NCBI GenBank assembly: GCA_947489525.1
Contig: CANLDW010000003.1
Span: 248,001-312,000, forward strand
DNA from: an uncultured Psychrobacter sp.
GTDB taxonomy: Bacteria; Pseudomonadota; Gammaproteobacteria; Pseudomonadales; Moraxellaceae
DNA: 64,000 bases
Direction of reading: 5' to 3'
The position numbers and the translations under genes are program-made. Shown here piece after piece: positions 1-10,442 of the stretch (position 1 is its first letter; every line of letters begins with the position of its first letter). The notes below the pieces were generated by a model. That model was not told the origin of the DNA, did not search any database, and saw only the letters and a program-made list of their open reading frames with translations.

Positions 1-1
1 C

Positions 2-190
2 GGCGCAAACTATCTGTATCGATTACAGCTCGACGATGGACAGACCGTGTTGTCTTTGGTTGCCAGTCATCACAACCACGCTATTGGCACGCGTATCGGT
101 ATATTGCCTATGCTTGAGCACGTTGTGGTCTTTGATGAAAAAAACATCAATACCACAACATGGTCAGAATATGATAGAAGGTTCATTTAG
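2..190 (+). CDS. ABC transporter ATP-binding protein, C-terminal fragment (TOBE-like tail), truncated by window start
   Basis: Frame 2 is open from the window edge: GANYLYRLQLDDGQTVLSLVASHHNHAIGTRIGILPMLEHVVVFDEKN..., ending TAG at 188-190; resembles the C-terminal tail of polyamine/iron-type ABC ATPases. The ORF-track entry 36..224 is in a different frame. Confidence 0.5.
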   Translation, partial: GANYLYRLQLDDGQTVLSLVASHHNHAIGTRIGILPMLEHVVVFDEKNINTTTWSEYDRRFI

Positions 191-295
191 TTTTACTATT
201 CTATTAAGGACTTATTTTTTCTAAACAGGCTCTATTCACAAAACAGGTTAGCAGCCAGTGTTTAAAGCTTGCAGCATGGTTTTAGCAAAGTCGTA

Positions 296-1174
296 TTATT
301 CAGGGCGGCGCGTCGCTAGGACGTGCAAGTAGCGTCCTAGCCATTTGAAGGGTTCTAGCTGGGAGTAGCGCAGCTCCATACGTATCACCGCTTCAGGACT
401 ATTATGACCGCCGCGTTTAAGCGGCGCGTAATCGTGGAAGACGCGCAGACCACTCGTTAGCAGTATCTGATAATCATGAGCAACCAGCCACGCATCCACC
501 TCAGTTTTGGCAACCGGATGATTCGGCGTTAAGCTCTTTTTATTATCAGCTTGATAATCGCTACCCTCTGCTACGCTATCAAGTAAGTTAAAGTTCCCCA
601 TAATCAAGTTACGATAGTCAAAGCTCGCTGGGTTATAAAAACACAAAGATAGCGCGCCACTAGGTTTTAGGAGCCGATCAAAGAAGTCCATAATCTCTAC
701 GGGTTCAGCGAGCCATTCAAGTAGCGCATGACACAGTATCACATCAAACTTCTGTATTTGATAGGACTTGCTACTAGCAGTCGTGCCACCTTTATCGTCA
801 TTTACCAGCTTAGCTTCAAGCGCTTGATAAGGGCAGACGTACCAGCTTATATCTAAATTATCGTCAGTTTTTGCTGCCTGAGCTTTCGCTTTGATGAGCA
901 TATTGGCTGAGATATCATTGACCACGACGCTATGACCTTGAGCGGCAAGATCTATAGCAATTTGAGCAAGACCTGCACCCACATCTAAGATACGTAGCGG
1001 ACGACCAAGCGCTTGTGCTGCTTTTTGGGTGTAGGTAAAAATATCACGGCGTAGTACAGCGAGTCTAATATCACCTTTAAGACCGCCATAGACCTTTTTT
1101 TCAAAGTGATCAGTGATGGTATCAAAGCTACGATCCGTGCGCTGATTGTTTGTTGAAGCGTTGTTATCATTCAT
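296..1174 (-). CDS. cmoM: SAM-dependent methyltransferase, CmoM/SmtA-like (tRNA cmo5U methyltransferase family)
   Basis: Motif I LRILDVGAGLAQIAIDLAAQGHSVVVNDIS and N-terminal RSFDTITDHFEKKVYGGLKGDIRLAVLRRD typical of CmoM; likely ATG start at 1174 (MNDNNAS). Confidence 0.75.
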   Translation of the reverse strand: MNDNNASTNNQRTDRSFDTITDHFEKKVYGGLKGDIRLAVLRRDIFTYTQKAAQALGRPLRILDVGAGLAQIAIDLAAQGHSVVVNDISANMLIKAKAQAAKTDDNLDISWYVCPYQALEAKLVNDDKGGTTASSKSYQIQKFDVILCHALLEWLAEPVEIMDFFDRLLKPSGALSLCFYNPASFDYRNLIMGNFNLLDSVAEGSDYQADNKKSLTPNHPVAKTEVDAWLVAHDYQILLTSGLRVFHDYAPLKRGGHNSPEAVIRMELRYSQLEPFKWLGRYLHVLATRRPE

Positions 1175-1259
1175 GACGTTGTTTCTAGTTGTTAGGTGTG
1201 GAATAGGAAGCAAATTTTACAAGTAGCACTAACTTAGCACTGATTTAGCATTTACAAGC

Positions 1260-1535
1260 TTAGCGTTGGCGTCTAATAACCCATCCAAATATCAATTTGG
1301 CAACTATGATGACCACAAGTACTACCCCGATAAATACCCAGATGCCAGTACCTTGTAAGTTCTCTTGGTAAGCTTGAGCCAAATAAGCAGAGAGTCCCAT
1401 GGCAATCAGTAGTGATCCCCAGCGGATTACAGGCAGCGCGCGGTAGTGATGATTCGGATACGCCGCTGCGTAGTCACTTGAAAAGCTATAGAGCACCATC
1501 GCTAAAATCCAGACGCTTGCAATAATAATATCCAT
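1260..1535 (-). CDS. small membrane protein, unknown function
   Basis: 91-aa ORF with three hydrophobic segments; ATG start. Confidence 0.6.
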   Translation of the reverse strand: MDIIIASVWILAMVLYSFSSDYAAAYPNHHYRALPVIRWGSLLIAMGLSAYLAQAYQENLQGTGIWVFIGVVLVVIIVAKLIFGWVIRRQR

Positions 1536-1719
1536 AGAAAACCTTATAATAGGGGTGTACTGCCAGAGCTAAGATGACAGGTAATTACACTCATTAAAGT
1601 AGCTTTGTGTAACCTTTTACGGTATAACTAGTAAGGTATAAGACACAATCGATATTGTCCAATAAACAATAGGATTTATAGAGAATCAACTGCTCAACAT
1701 AAGTCCTTTTTTTGTAGAA

Positions 1720-3489
1720 GTGATCGACTTTCACATTATTTTATCTTTGCTAAGGATAGCAACCATGACCATACCTAAACCAAGTACCGCCAACTCTACT
1801 GGTACAAACAACTCGCTCAACTCTCATCATACCCCAGTATCCAAACCCTTTATGAAGCGCGGCTTACTATCTGTAGCCGTGGCGAGTTGCCTGCTATTAG
1901 TCGGCTGTGGAGATGATGATACAGAGGTGACTTTCAACGATGTCAATAGCGCGGAGCCGACTGAGGTTGAGACGATCAATACGTTTACTAGTAACCAAAT
2001 AAATGCACTAGTCGGTACTAATAACGCAGCTATACCCGAGGCTGAATGCGACGTAGTCGTAGAAAAAGTCAGCTATCAAACCGTAGGGGCAGCAGGGGAA
2101 TCTACGAACGCCACTGCCGCCCTCATGCTGCCACGCGGTGACGACGATGATTGCCAAGGCGATCGTCCTGTGCTCCTCTATGCGCATGGTACCACAACCG
2201 ATAAGAGCTACGACTTTAGCCAAGTCGGAAATGCGCAAAACTCAGCAGTTGGTGAAGCGACCTCAGTTGCGGCGAACTTTGCCGCGCAAGGCTATATTGT
2301 GGTTGCGCCTAACTACGCCGGCTACGATGAGTCAGAACTTGATTATCATCCTTACCTCGTTGCTGAGCAGCAATCTGCTGATATGATAGATGCTCTCGAT
2401 AGTGCGCGCGCAGCTATTAGTGAGCAGCGCCGTGCAAATAACACCAATTACTCAAACATTGGTGATTCAGGCGAGCTATTTATCAGTGGCTATTCGCAAG
2501 GCGGACATGTGGCGATGGCAACAGCGCGCGCCTTGGAGCAGCAAAACCAACCTGTGACTGCTATAGCGCCGCTGTCAGGACCTTATGCTTTAGCGGCTTT
2601 TGGGGATTTCATCTTTGCAGGTAATGTCAATCTTGGCGCAACTCGATTTGCGCCATTACTAGCGACAGGTCTACAAGAAAAATATAATGTCTATCGCAAT
2701 ACCTCAGAGATATTTACACCCAATTATGCCAACACTCAGCTACCGAGCTTATCAAGCTTTGATGATTTAGTTGCGGCTAATCAATTACCTCAGTTCGCTT
2801 TGTTTGAGCGCACACCGCAGAATAATCCAACGCTTGATATGTTGCCGCCCCCCGTAGTGCCTTTTGCTTCTCTTGGGTTTGACAATACTGATTATCTGAT
2901 TAGAACTGATTTTCGTACCGCCTACGTCGCTGATGCGCTGCGAAACCCTGATAGTTTAATTGCGCAAACAGGTGTATTGCCGGCAGCTAATCCACAAAAT
3001 GCTTTGCGCCAAGCACTCAAAGATAATGATCTGCGCGGTTATGTGCCGACGATGCCAACGCTTTTGTGCGGTGGTAATCAAGACCCAACCGTATATTATG
3101 ATCTAAACACAGGTTCTATGGCTGCTATATTGCGACAAGTTAGTATGCAAAATCCCCAAGCCAATCTTAATATTACGGTTTTAGATGTTGATGCTACCAA
3201 CGCCAGTAGTCGTCCAAATCAGCAAACCTTTAGTATTATTGGCAGTGCGTCCACTAATGACTGGGACGCAAATAGCGTCGTAGCTGATGTTCAAACTAGG
3301 TTTGCAGGCGCTCTGCAACAAGTGGGTCAACGTGCAGCAAATCAAGTTATCGCTAATGGTGGCACTCAAGCGCAAGCTGCACAGGCTGCCGCTGGGGCGG
3401 TACTCGCTAACTATCACGGTGGTCTGGTAAGCCCAGCGTGCCTGCAAGCGACGCGCGAGTTCTTTGAGCAAGATTTTGATCGCTCATAG
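1720..3489 (+). CDS. secreted alpha/beta hydrolase (lipase-like) lipoprotein
   Basis: MKRGLLSVAVASCLLLVGCG lipobox (an ATG at 1852 would be a canonical signal-peptide start), GYSQGGH nucleophile elbow, VLLYAHGTTT oxyanion region. Confidence 0.75.
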   Translation: MIDFHIILSLLRIATMTIPKPSTANSTGTNNSLNSHHTPVSKPFMKRGLLSVAVASCLLLVGCGDDDTEVTFNDVNSAEPTEVETINTFTSNQINALVGTNNAAIPEAECDVVVEKVSYQTVGAAGESTNATAALMLPRGDDDDCQGDRPVLLYAHGTTTDKSYDFSQVGNAQNSAVGEATSVAANFAAQGYIVVAPNYAGYDESELDYHPYLVAEQQSADMIDALDSARAAISEQRRANNTNYSNIGDSGELFISGYSQGGHVAMATARALEQQNQPVTAIAPLSGPYALAAFGDFIFAGNVNLGATRFAPLLATGLQEKYNVYRNTSEIFTPNYANTQLPSLSSFDDLVAANQLPQFALFERTPQNNPTLDMLPPPVVPFASLGFDNTDYLIRTDFRTAYVADALRNPDSLIAQTGVLPAANPQNALRQALKDNDLRGYVPTMPTLLCGGNQDPTVYYDLNTGSMAAILRQVSMQNPQANLNITVLDVDATNASSRPNQQTFSIIGSASTNDWDANSVVADVQTRFAGALQQVGQRAANQVIANGGTQAQAAQAAAGAVLANYHGGLVSPACLQATREFFEQDFDRS

Positions 3490-3517
3490 GTGCACCTGAA
3501 CGTAATTTTTAAGCTAT

Positions 3518-3549
3518 AAAACTGTGCCTTACTGGGTGCAGTTTTTTTA
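3518..3549 (+). terminator. putative rho-independent terminator of the hydrolase
   Basis: aaaactgtgccttactgggtgcagttttttt: short stem followed by a T-run. Confidence 0.5.
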
Positions 3550-3922
3550 TGAACAAATACATGAACGTAACCAAAAAAATTGTTGTAAATAGATAAATTA
3601 TCACGGCTGATATGGTGGTTTTATTACTTTATATCTCGTCAATAACATCATGTAAACGGGCGTGAAAGAAAGCGAGAATAAATAACACGAAAAAGCGGCT
3701 AGTCGGCTGTTTTACTTGCTTTTAATGCCATACCAATACCCCCTAATGGACAAAATTGTGTTAAAATAGCTTCTTTTATTTATTATCAAAACTATCGCTA
3801 TTTTTCTATGTTTTGCAGCGTCTGATAGTCGGTTTATGTCCCATATTTTAAAAATGGCTGTGCATTTGCGCCGCTGTGTTTTTGATTACCATAAAACAGC
3901 GCTTTGAACGCGGACAATAGAG

Positions 3923-6679
3923 ATGAGTGAAGGAGTGTATATGAGCGAATCGGTCAGTCCTATTGCTATTGTAGATGAGCTAAAGCAGTCCTATTTGGAC
4001 TATGCAATGAGCGTGATCGTCTCACGTGCGCTACCTGATGTGCGCGATGGTTTTAAGCCAGTACATCGCCGCGTCATGTATGCGATGCATGTACTATCAA
4101 ACGACTACAACAAGCCTTATAAAAAGTCCGCGCGTGTCGTTGGTGATGTTATTGGTAAGTATCATCCGCATGGCGACAGTGCCGTCTACGATGCAATCGT
4201 ACGTATGGCGCAGGATTTTAGCTTGCGCTACCCTATGGTAGATGGTCAAGGTAACTTTGGTTCTATCGACGATGATCCACCAGCGGCTATGCGTTATACC
4301 GAAGTACGTATGACTAAGCTGACGCATCAGATGCTGGCCGACTTAGACAAAGACACTGTCGATTGGGAAGACAACTACGACGGCTCTGAGCGTATGCCAA
4401 GCGTTCTACCTGCTCGTATCCCTAATCTTTTAGTAAATGGTGCGACAGGTATTGCCGTTGGTATGGCAACCAATATGGCACCGCATAACCTCACTGAGGT
4501 CATTAACGCTTGTCTAGCTTATGCTCACAACCCGCAAATATCAGCAGAAGAGCTGATGACGCACATCTCAGGTCCTGATTTTCCAACAGGCGGTATTATT
4601 TACGGCCGCGCAGGCATCCAAGATGCGTACCGTACAGGTAAAGGTCGCCTGCACGTCCGTGGTCGCTACATCATTGAGCCGATGAGCGAGACTGGTGTCA
4701 ACCGTGACCGTGAGCGCATTGTATTCACCGAAATACCGTATCAAACGAATAAAGCCAAACTGATCGAACGTATTGCAGAGCTCGTTCGTGATAAAAAAAT
4801 TGAAGGTATCACTGAGATACGTGATGAGTCTGATAAAGACGGTATGCGTATTGCTATTGACTTGCGCCGCGGTGAGACCGCTGAGGTTATCGTTAATAAT
4901 CTATTCTTACAAACACCGCTTGAGTCGAGCTTTAGTATCAATATGGTGGCGCTTGACAATGGGCAGCCTAAGCTGCTGACTCTTCGTCAACTCATCGCCG
5001 CCTTTGTGCGTCATCGCCAAGAAGTCGTCACGCGCCGTACTATTTATGAGCTTAACAAAGCGCGCGTGCGCGGACATCTACTCGAAGGCTTGACGGTCGC
5101 ACTTGCCAACATCGACGATATTATCGAGGCGATTAAAGCCTCTGCCAATCGCGGCGAAGCGCGCGAGAGCTTACTGAATAACACTTGGGGTTCAGGTAGC
5201 GTGGTGGCGATGCTAAAAGCTGCTGGCAGTCAATCGGTACGCCCTGAATATATCGAAGGCGAGGATCCCAAAGCGCCGTTTGGTCTCATTGAGGGCACGA
5301 CTGCTGGCGAGCAAAGCTATCGCTTATCGCTTGAGCAGGTTAATGCAATCTTGGATATGCAATTACATCGTCTTACAGGTCTTGAGCAGGATAAGCTGAC
5401 TGAAGAATACCAAGATCTACTGCGTGAGATTGCTAATCTTGAAGCTATCCTCGGTGATTTTGATAAGCTGATGACCATCATATCCAATGAGATGATTGAG
5501 ATTCGTGACAACTTTGGTGACGAGCGCCGCACAGATATTATTGATTCACGTACCGACTTTAGCCGTGAGGATCTGATTCCTGAACAGACCGTAGTGATGA
5601 CCGTATCGCGGACAGGCTATGCCAAAACGCAGCCCATTGACGACTACGTGGCACAAAAGCGCGGCGGTAAGGGTAAATCTGCAACCGCGATGAAAGAAGA
5701 TGATGTGATTGACCATCTGGTTGTGACTTCCACACATGCTACAGTGTTGTGCTTCACCGATACGGGGCGCGTCTTTAGCTTGCGCGGCTTTGAAGTCCCG
5801 ATTGCTAGTCGCGGTTCGCGCGGTCGTCCACTGGTTAATCTGATCGGCCTTAGTGCTGATGAGTTGGTAACGACGATGCTACCCATACCGCAAACCACCG
5901 CTGAGGTCACCGGTCACTTTGTGTTTTTCGCCACCGCAAACGGTACGGTCAAGCGCGTTGAACTTGAGCAGTTTGCGAGCATACGCTCTAACGGTCTGAT
6001 AGCCGTTGGTTTAGAAGATGGCGATAAGCTGGTCAGTGCTCGCATCACTAACGGCAATCAAGAGGTCATGCTGTTTGCCTCAAGTGGTAAAGCAATACGT
6101 TTTGATGAAAACGATGCCCGTTCTATGGGTCGTACCGCTAAAGGCGTCCGCGGCATGCGTCTTAATGATGGTGAATTTATTAAGTCGCTTGTGGTCATTG
6201 AGGATGATGTTGATGAGATCCTCATCGCTTGCGAAAATGGTTTTGGCAAACGCACCTTTATCGATGAGTTCAACACCCAAAATCGCGGCGGCGGCGGTGT
6301 GATTGCTATTAAGACCAGCGCGCGTAACGGCGCATTGGTACGTGCGACCAAAGTTCATCCAGCGGATGATATCATCTTGATATCGGACAAAGGCACGCTT
6401 GTCCGGACACCAGTAGAGCATGTAGCCAGCTCCGGACGCAATACGCAAGGGGTCACACTTATCCGTTTGTCAAAGGATGAAAAGCTCGTTGCTATGGCGC
6501 GTGTTGAGTACGACGAAGGCGATGAGTCACTGGTAGATGTTATGCGTGAGGATGGCACTTTTGCGCCTGATGGACAAGAGCAAAAGGATGTTAACGCGGC
6601 AACTGATGACACCATTGCCACCGAAGTGGGCGATAGCATCGATATCGCTAACGATTACGACTTAGACGATGATGCGTAA
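3923..6679 (+). CDS. gyrA: DNA gyrase subunit A
   Basis: [61 protein letters not shown] GyrA-box; start could be 3923 or the downstream ATG at 3941. Confidence 0.97.
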   Translation: MSEGVYMSESVSPIAIVDELKQSYLDYAMSVIVSRALPDVRDGFKPVHRRVMYAMHVLSNDYNKPYKKSARVVGDVIGKYHPHGDSAVYDAIVRMAQDFSLRYPMVDGQGNFGSIDDDPPAAMRYTEVRMTKLTHQMLADLDKDTVDWEDNYDGSERMPSVLPARIPNLLVNGATGIAVGMATNMAPHNLTEVINACLAYAHNPQISAEELMTHISGPDFPTGGIIYGRAGIQDAYRTGKGRLHVRGRYIIEPMSETGVNRDRERIVFTEIPYQTNKAKLIERIAELVRDKKIEGITEIRDESDKDGMRIAIDLRRGETAEVIVNNLFLQTPLESSFSINMVALDNGQPKLLTLRQLIAAFVRHRQEVVTRRTIYELNKARVRGHLLEGLTVALANIDDIIEAIKASANRGEARESLLNNTWGSGSVVAMLKAAGSQSVRPEYIEGEDPKAPFGLIEGTTAGEQSYRLSLEQVNAILDMQLHRLTGLEQDKLTEEYQDLLREIANLEAILGDFDKLMTIISNEMIEIRDNFGDERRTDIIDSRTDFSREDLIPEQTVVMTVSRTGYAKTQPIDDYVAQKRGGKGKSATAMKEDDVIDHLVVTSTHATVLCFTDTGRVFSLRGFEVPIASRGSRGRPLVNLIGLSADELVTTMLPIPQTTAEVTGHFVFFATANGTVKRVELEQFASIRSNGLIAVGLEDGDKLVSARITNGNQEVMLFASSGKAIRFDENDARSMGRTAKGVRGMRLNDGEFIKSLVVIEDDVDEILIACENGFGKRTFIDEFNTQNRGGGGVIAIKTSARNGALVRATKVHPADDIILISDKGTLVRTPVEHVASSGRNTQGVTLIRLSKDEKLVAMARVEYDEGDESLVDVMREDGTFAPDGQEQKDVNAATDDTIATEVGDSIDIANDYDLDDDA

Positions 6680-6894
6680 CTGCCCAGAGCTATAGTAGTA
6701 AATCATACAAAGAGTACGCAGCATGAAGAGGGCAGAGGTAGGTAGCAGTCAGTAGTACGTACCGTTACTTTGTCCCTCTTTTCTTTTATTAGCCTTTACT
6801 CTTGTAATGAGTTATCACATCTTTATTCAGCCTCTAACGCTCGCGTTGGGGGTTTTTAGTTTTTGCATTATTGTTTTTAATTTGAAGGCTGTTT

Positions 6895-7965
6895 ATGCTT
6901 ACCTCCAACCAAACTGCTCAAGGCACATTTGCAGCAATAGCGGCAAACTTCTTGTTTTCGCTATTGTTCTTATTCGGATTATTTATGCAGCCGTTGTCTG
7001 GCACGCAAGTTGCGTCATGGCGCATACTGATGATGCTGTTGAGTTTGGTCGCACTGGTTAGTGTCCTAAAGCAGTGGCAGCACGTCTTTAAGTATCTAAA
7101 AACGCTAAAGACACCAAAAGAGTGGCTGATATTTATTTTACCGACGCCGATTCTAGGCGGACAGATCTGGCTATTTATGTGGGGGCCTGTCAATGGCTTT
7201 GGTTTGGATGTGACTTTGGGCTATTTTTTATTGCCGCTGGTGATGATTGTTGTTGGACGGTTCTTTTATCGTGAGCACATGAGTATTTTGCAGTGGCTTG
7301 CTGCCCTTTTGGCAGCGGTAGGTATCGGCTATGATATCTTGCAATACGGTACCATATCGTGGGTGACTTTATTCGTCTGTTTGGGTTATCCGCCATACTA
7401 TCTACTGCGCCGTAAGCTGGCTGTCCCGCCGATTACCGGTCTGTTATCCGATCTAACTTTGCTTACGCCTGTGGTGCTGGTTATGCTCTATAGTAGTGGC
7501 GGCTTTAGCGTTGCCGCACAGACGGTCAATCTTTGGTATCTATTGCCACTCCTTGGCGGGTTTAGTGCCTTGGCGATGTCATTGACTATGGTTGCCAGTA
7601 GTAAATTACCAGTGTCATTATTTGGGACACTGAGCTACCTAGAACCCGTTTTTTTATTCGTATTGTCCATTACAGTGCTCAGTCAAAGCCTTGAGGAGGG
7701 CGGCTCGCTGTTTATGTACGCGATGATTGTTACAGCGCTATCAGTTATGATTGCCGATAGTGCGTTGAGTTACCTAAACCGCCGCCGAGAAGATCGCTTG
7801 CATGGTTACAATGAGCCGCAGATTAATAGCTTTCCATCCCGTCAACGCTTAAAGAATCGCCGTATTGAAGGTATATTAAAGGCGCGCCGCTTTCGTAAAA
7901 TTAAGCGTTATCAGAACAAGATAGATAAGATGTCGCGTAAACTTGATAAGCTTTACTCAAAATAA
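6895..7965 (+). CDS. rarD: EamA-family transporter RarD with a basic C-terminal tail
   Basis: Multiple TM segments, GTFAAIAANFLFSLLFLF, MWGPVNGFGLDVTLGYFLLPLVMIVVGRFFYREHMSILQWLAALLAAVGIGYDI typical of RarD. Confidence 0.8.
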   Translation: MLTSNQTAQGTFAAIAANFLFSLLFLFGLFMQPLSGTQVASWRILMMLLSLVALVSVLKQWQHVFKYLKTLKTPKEWLIFILPTPILGGQIWLFMWGPVNGFGLDVTLGYFLLPLVMIVVGRFFYREHMSILQWLAALLAAVGIGYDILQYGTISWVTLFVCLGYPPYYLLRRKLAVPPITGLLSDLTLLTPVVLVMLYSSGGFSVAAQTVNLWYLLPLLGGFSALAMSLTMVASSKLPVSLFGTLSYLEPVFLFVLSITVLSQSLEEGGSLFMYAMIVTALSVMIADSALSYLNRRREDRLHGYNEPQINSFPSRQRLKNRRIEGILKARRFRKIKRYQNKIDKMSRKLDKLYSK

Positions 7966-8132
7966 AACAACATATTTATGTACATATCTATACTTTGACC
8001 AGTGAGGCTGTATTTTTATGGTTTCAAAACATATCGTTTGTGTCAAAGACTCTTTAAGTGCGCTATTATCTAAATAACTTTAGGGAAGCTGTTTGGTTTT
8101 GGATTTTACACTACTACTTATTAGGATAATTT

Positions 8133-8801
8133 ATGTTGCATCTTCATCATTTAGAAAACTCGCGCTCTTTTCGCATTTTGTGGTTACTCGAGGAGCTAGA
8201 AGCGGACTATAAACTGACGACGTATGAGCGTACCAAAGCGCACCGTGCGCCTGATAATCTCAAGCAAGTACATCCTATAGGTCATGCGCCGATACTAGAA
8301 GTTGATGATCGCGCGCTGATAGAGTCTGGGTTTATTATTGAGTACTTAATAAAACACTATGATAAAGACCAGCAGTTTAAACCTGCTGATGACAATGAAG
8401 CGGCGTGGGAAGCTTATACATTTTGGTTACACTTCGCTGAAGCGTCACTCATGCCGCTGCTGGTGATGCGCTTAGTCTTTACCAAAGTTGTTGAGCAGTC
8501 GCCTATGCTAATAAGACCTGTGAGTAAAAAGATTCAAGGTCAAGTTGAAAAAAACATGATCAGCTCAAGCTTAGACAACATGCTCACACTGATGGAGCAG
8601 CACTTACAGCATAACCACTGGTTTGCAGGTGAGGCCTTTAGTGCCGCCGACATCCAAATGCACTTAGCAGTCGTTGGTGCTAATGCAGGTTCAGGATTGA
8701 ACAAAAGCAAATATGCCAACATACTAAACTGGCTCAAACGCTGTGAAGAACGTCCAGCCTTTAAGCATGCAGAAGATAAAGGCGGTCGGTTACAGTTTTA
8801 A
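8133..8801 (+). CDS. glutathione S-transferase family protein
   Basis: N-terminal MLHLHHLENSRSFRILWLLEELEADYKL, IGHAPILEVDDRALIESGFIIEYL, C-terminal FSAADIQMHL. Confidence 0.85.
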   Translation: MLHLHHLENSRSFRILWLLEELEADYKLTTYERTKAHRAPDNLKQVHPIGHAPILEVDDRALIESGFIIEYLIKHYDKDQQFKPADDNEAAWEAYTFWLHFAEASLMPLLVMRLVFTKVVEQSPMLIRPVSKKIQGQVEKNMISSSLDNMLTLMEQHLQHNHWFAGEAFSAADIQMHLAVVGANAGSGLNKSKYANILNWLKRCEERPAFKHAEDKGGRLQF

Positions 8802-8829
8802 GTCTTAAATCGTTTATTGAGAGAGTGTC

Positions 8830-9051
8830 ATGCCTGAACAACGAGACCATCGTGACGTTATCGCACATGCAGATAATACATCTCCTATGTCCATAAAAGC
8901 TTGGTCGCAAAAGCTACTAGTAGCGCTATTGTGTATTGCAAGTTTCTATGGCGGCTGGAAGTCGTATGAATCAAATATGGCAAATCAATGCTATGCTAGT
9001 GGTGGTCAAGTGATTGAGGGCGAGAAGACGATGTTGTGTCAACTCTCTTAA
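8830..9051 (+). CDS. small hypothetical membrane-anchored protein
   Basis: 73-aa ORF with one TM segment, located between the GST and rnz genes. Confidence 0.5.
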   Translation: MPEQRDHRDVIAHADNTSPMSIKAWSQKLLVALLCIASFYGGWKSYESNMANQCYASGGQVIEGEKTMLCQLS

Positions 9052-9080
9052 TTTTCTTTTAAGGTAATAACAAATTTACT

Positions 9081-10217
9081 ATGCTACAGCTTACCTTTTT
9101 GGGGACTTCGGCAGGCGTCCCTACCAAAGCGCGCAACGTTACTGCGCTCGCTATTGAGTGTCTCAATCCTTATCTCAAAGGCGCAAAACAGCAGAGTAAA
9201 AAATCGCGCCCTTGGCTGCTTATCGATTGCGGAGAGGGCACGCAGCAGCAGCTTTTACATACCAAGCTGTCTTTGCACCAACTGACTGCCATTTGTATTA
9301 CTCATGTCCACGGCGATCACTGCTATGGCCTACCGGGATTACTCGCCAATGCAGCAATGTCAGGGCGTACAGAGCCGCTGACCCTTATCGCGCCAAAAGC
9401 TATTGCCACCTTTCTCGATAGCATCACTTTGACCACTGAATTACACTTTCCTTATGCAGTTAACTTCATCGCTATCGAAGAGCTGATGCTCAAGGCGTCC
9501 AAAGCTACTGAATCTTCTAAAGACAAAGGCAAGTTTGATATTGAGCTGGGCGAGCAGCACCGACTCAAGATAGATATCACCCTGTTATCACACCGTGTTC
9601 CGTCACACGCTTTTGGCATTACGCAGTACATCAGTCGGCGCGTACTGGATACGGATAAACTACACGCAGAGGGTATTGCTGCCGGTCCGCTATGGGGGCA
9701 GCTGCAACAAGGTATAGATGTCTGCACTGCCACCGGTCAGACACTGAGCGCGGCAGAGTATGTAAACACCGAGCAACAGCGGACGCGAGTAGTCATCGCA
9801 GGGGATAATGACGCCCCCGAAAAGCTTAGCGAAGCAATCAGTCATACTGATCTGCTCGTACACGAGGCCACTTATACTGCTGATGTGCTAGCGGCAATAC
9901 AAGCTAAAGGCTTAACGTTTGACCCCATGCACAGTAGCGCACAGCAAGTGGGCAGGTTCGCGCAGCAATCTGGTCTTAACAATCTTATCTTGACCCACTT
10001 TAGCGCCCGCTATCAAAGCTTTGATAACCCAAATAGTGACACAGCTAACATGGGACATATCCGTCTTGATGCAACCAGCGCGTATCAGGGTAATCTGTGG
10101 TTAGCTGCTGACTTTGATCAGTACCTCGTTACAGGTAGCCCAGTGATAGCGGACGCTCAAACAGAAGCTCTGGGCAAAGGTGACGTGCAGTATCTAGGCT
10201 CTGCGCTTACGCCATAA
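9081..10217 (+). CDS. rnz: ribonuclease Z
   Basis: MLQLTFLGTSAGVPTKARNVTA, THVHGDHCYGLPGLL metal-binding motif, HEATY, THFSARY. Confidence 0.92.
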   Translation: MLQLTFLGTSAGVPTKARNVTALAIECLNPYLKGAKQQSKKSRPWLLIDCGEGTQQQLLHTKLSLHQLTAICITHVHGDHCYGLPGLLANAAMSGRTEPLTLIAPKAIATFLDSITLTTELHFPYAVNFIAIEELMLKASKATESSKDKGKFDIELGEQHRLKIDITLLSHRVPSHAFGITQYISRRVLDTDKLHAEGIAAGPLWGQLQQGIDVCTATGQTLSAAEYVNTEQQRTRVVIAGDNDAPEKLSEAISHTDLLVHEATYTADVLAAIQAKGLTFDPMHSSAQQVGRFAQQSGLNNLILTHFSARYQSFDNPNSDTANMGHIRLDATSAYQGNLWLAADFDQYLVTGSPVIADAQTEALGKGDVQYLGSALTP

Positions 10218-10237
10218 GATTAGCGTCTCACTTGCCA

Positions 10238-10397
10238 TATAGTCAATTTGAAATAAAATCGATACGCTAATATTACCAGTGCTACTGGTATAAATTTTAC
10301 TTGCGTGCTGTGTCGTTGCAGCCAGAGGCTGCGCAACCCATGTTTTAAAAAAAGCATCCCAGCAGCACTGTATCGGTTTTACAGTGATTCAACTATA
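10238..10397 (+). repeat. MITE-like inverted-repeat element, copy A
   Basis: Ends form an imperfect terminal inverted repeat: TATAGTCAATTTGAAATAAAATCGATAC ... reverse complement of 3' end TATAGTTGAATCACTGTAAAACCGATAC. Second copy at 51064-51210 in opposite orientation, sharing the core CAGAGGCT(G/A)CGCAA. Confidence 0.75.
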
Positions 10398-10442
10398 TCA
10401 TTTAGCGTAGAGACAATCATTCATAAGTAATCACCTACAAGA

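Noticed and set aside
36-224. 62-aa ORF in the supplied track
   Set aside because: The overlapping frame 2 (2..190) reads as a sensible ABC ATPase C-terminus; the 36..224 frame does not.
4097-6639. Many antisense and alternate-frame ORFs inside gyrA (e.g. 4097..4327 -, 6080..6448 -, 6355..6639 -)
   Set aside because: They lie entirely within a strongly conserved CDS, have low-complexity compositions and no recognisable domain; these are shadow ORFs.
6725-6785. AAGAGGG...CCCTCTTTTCTTTT pairing after gyrA
   Set aside because: Possible terminator but the loop is very long (~45 nt); evidence too weak to list.
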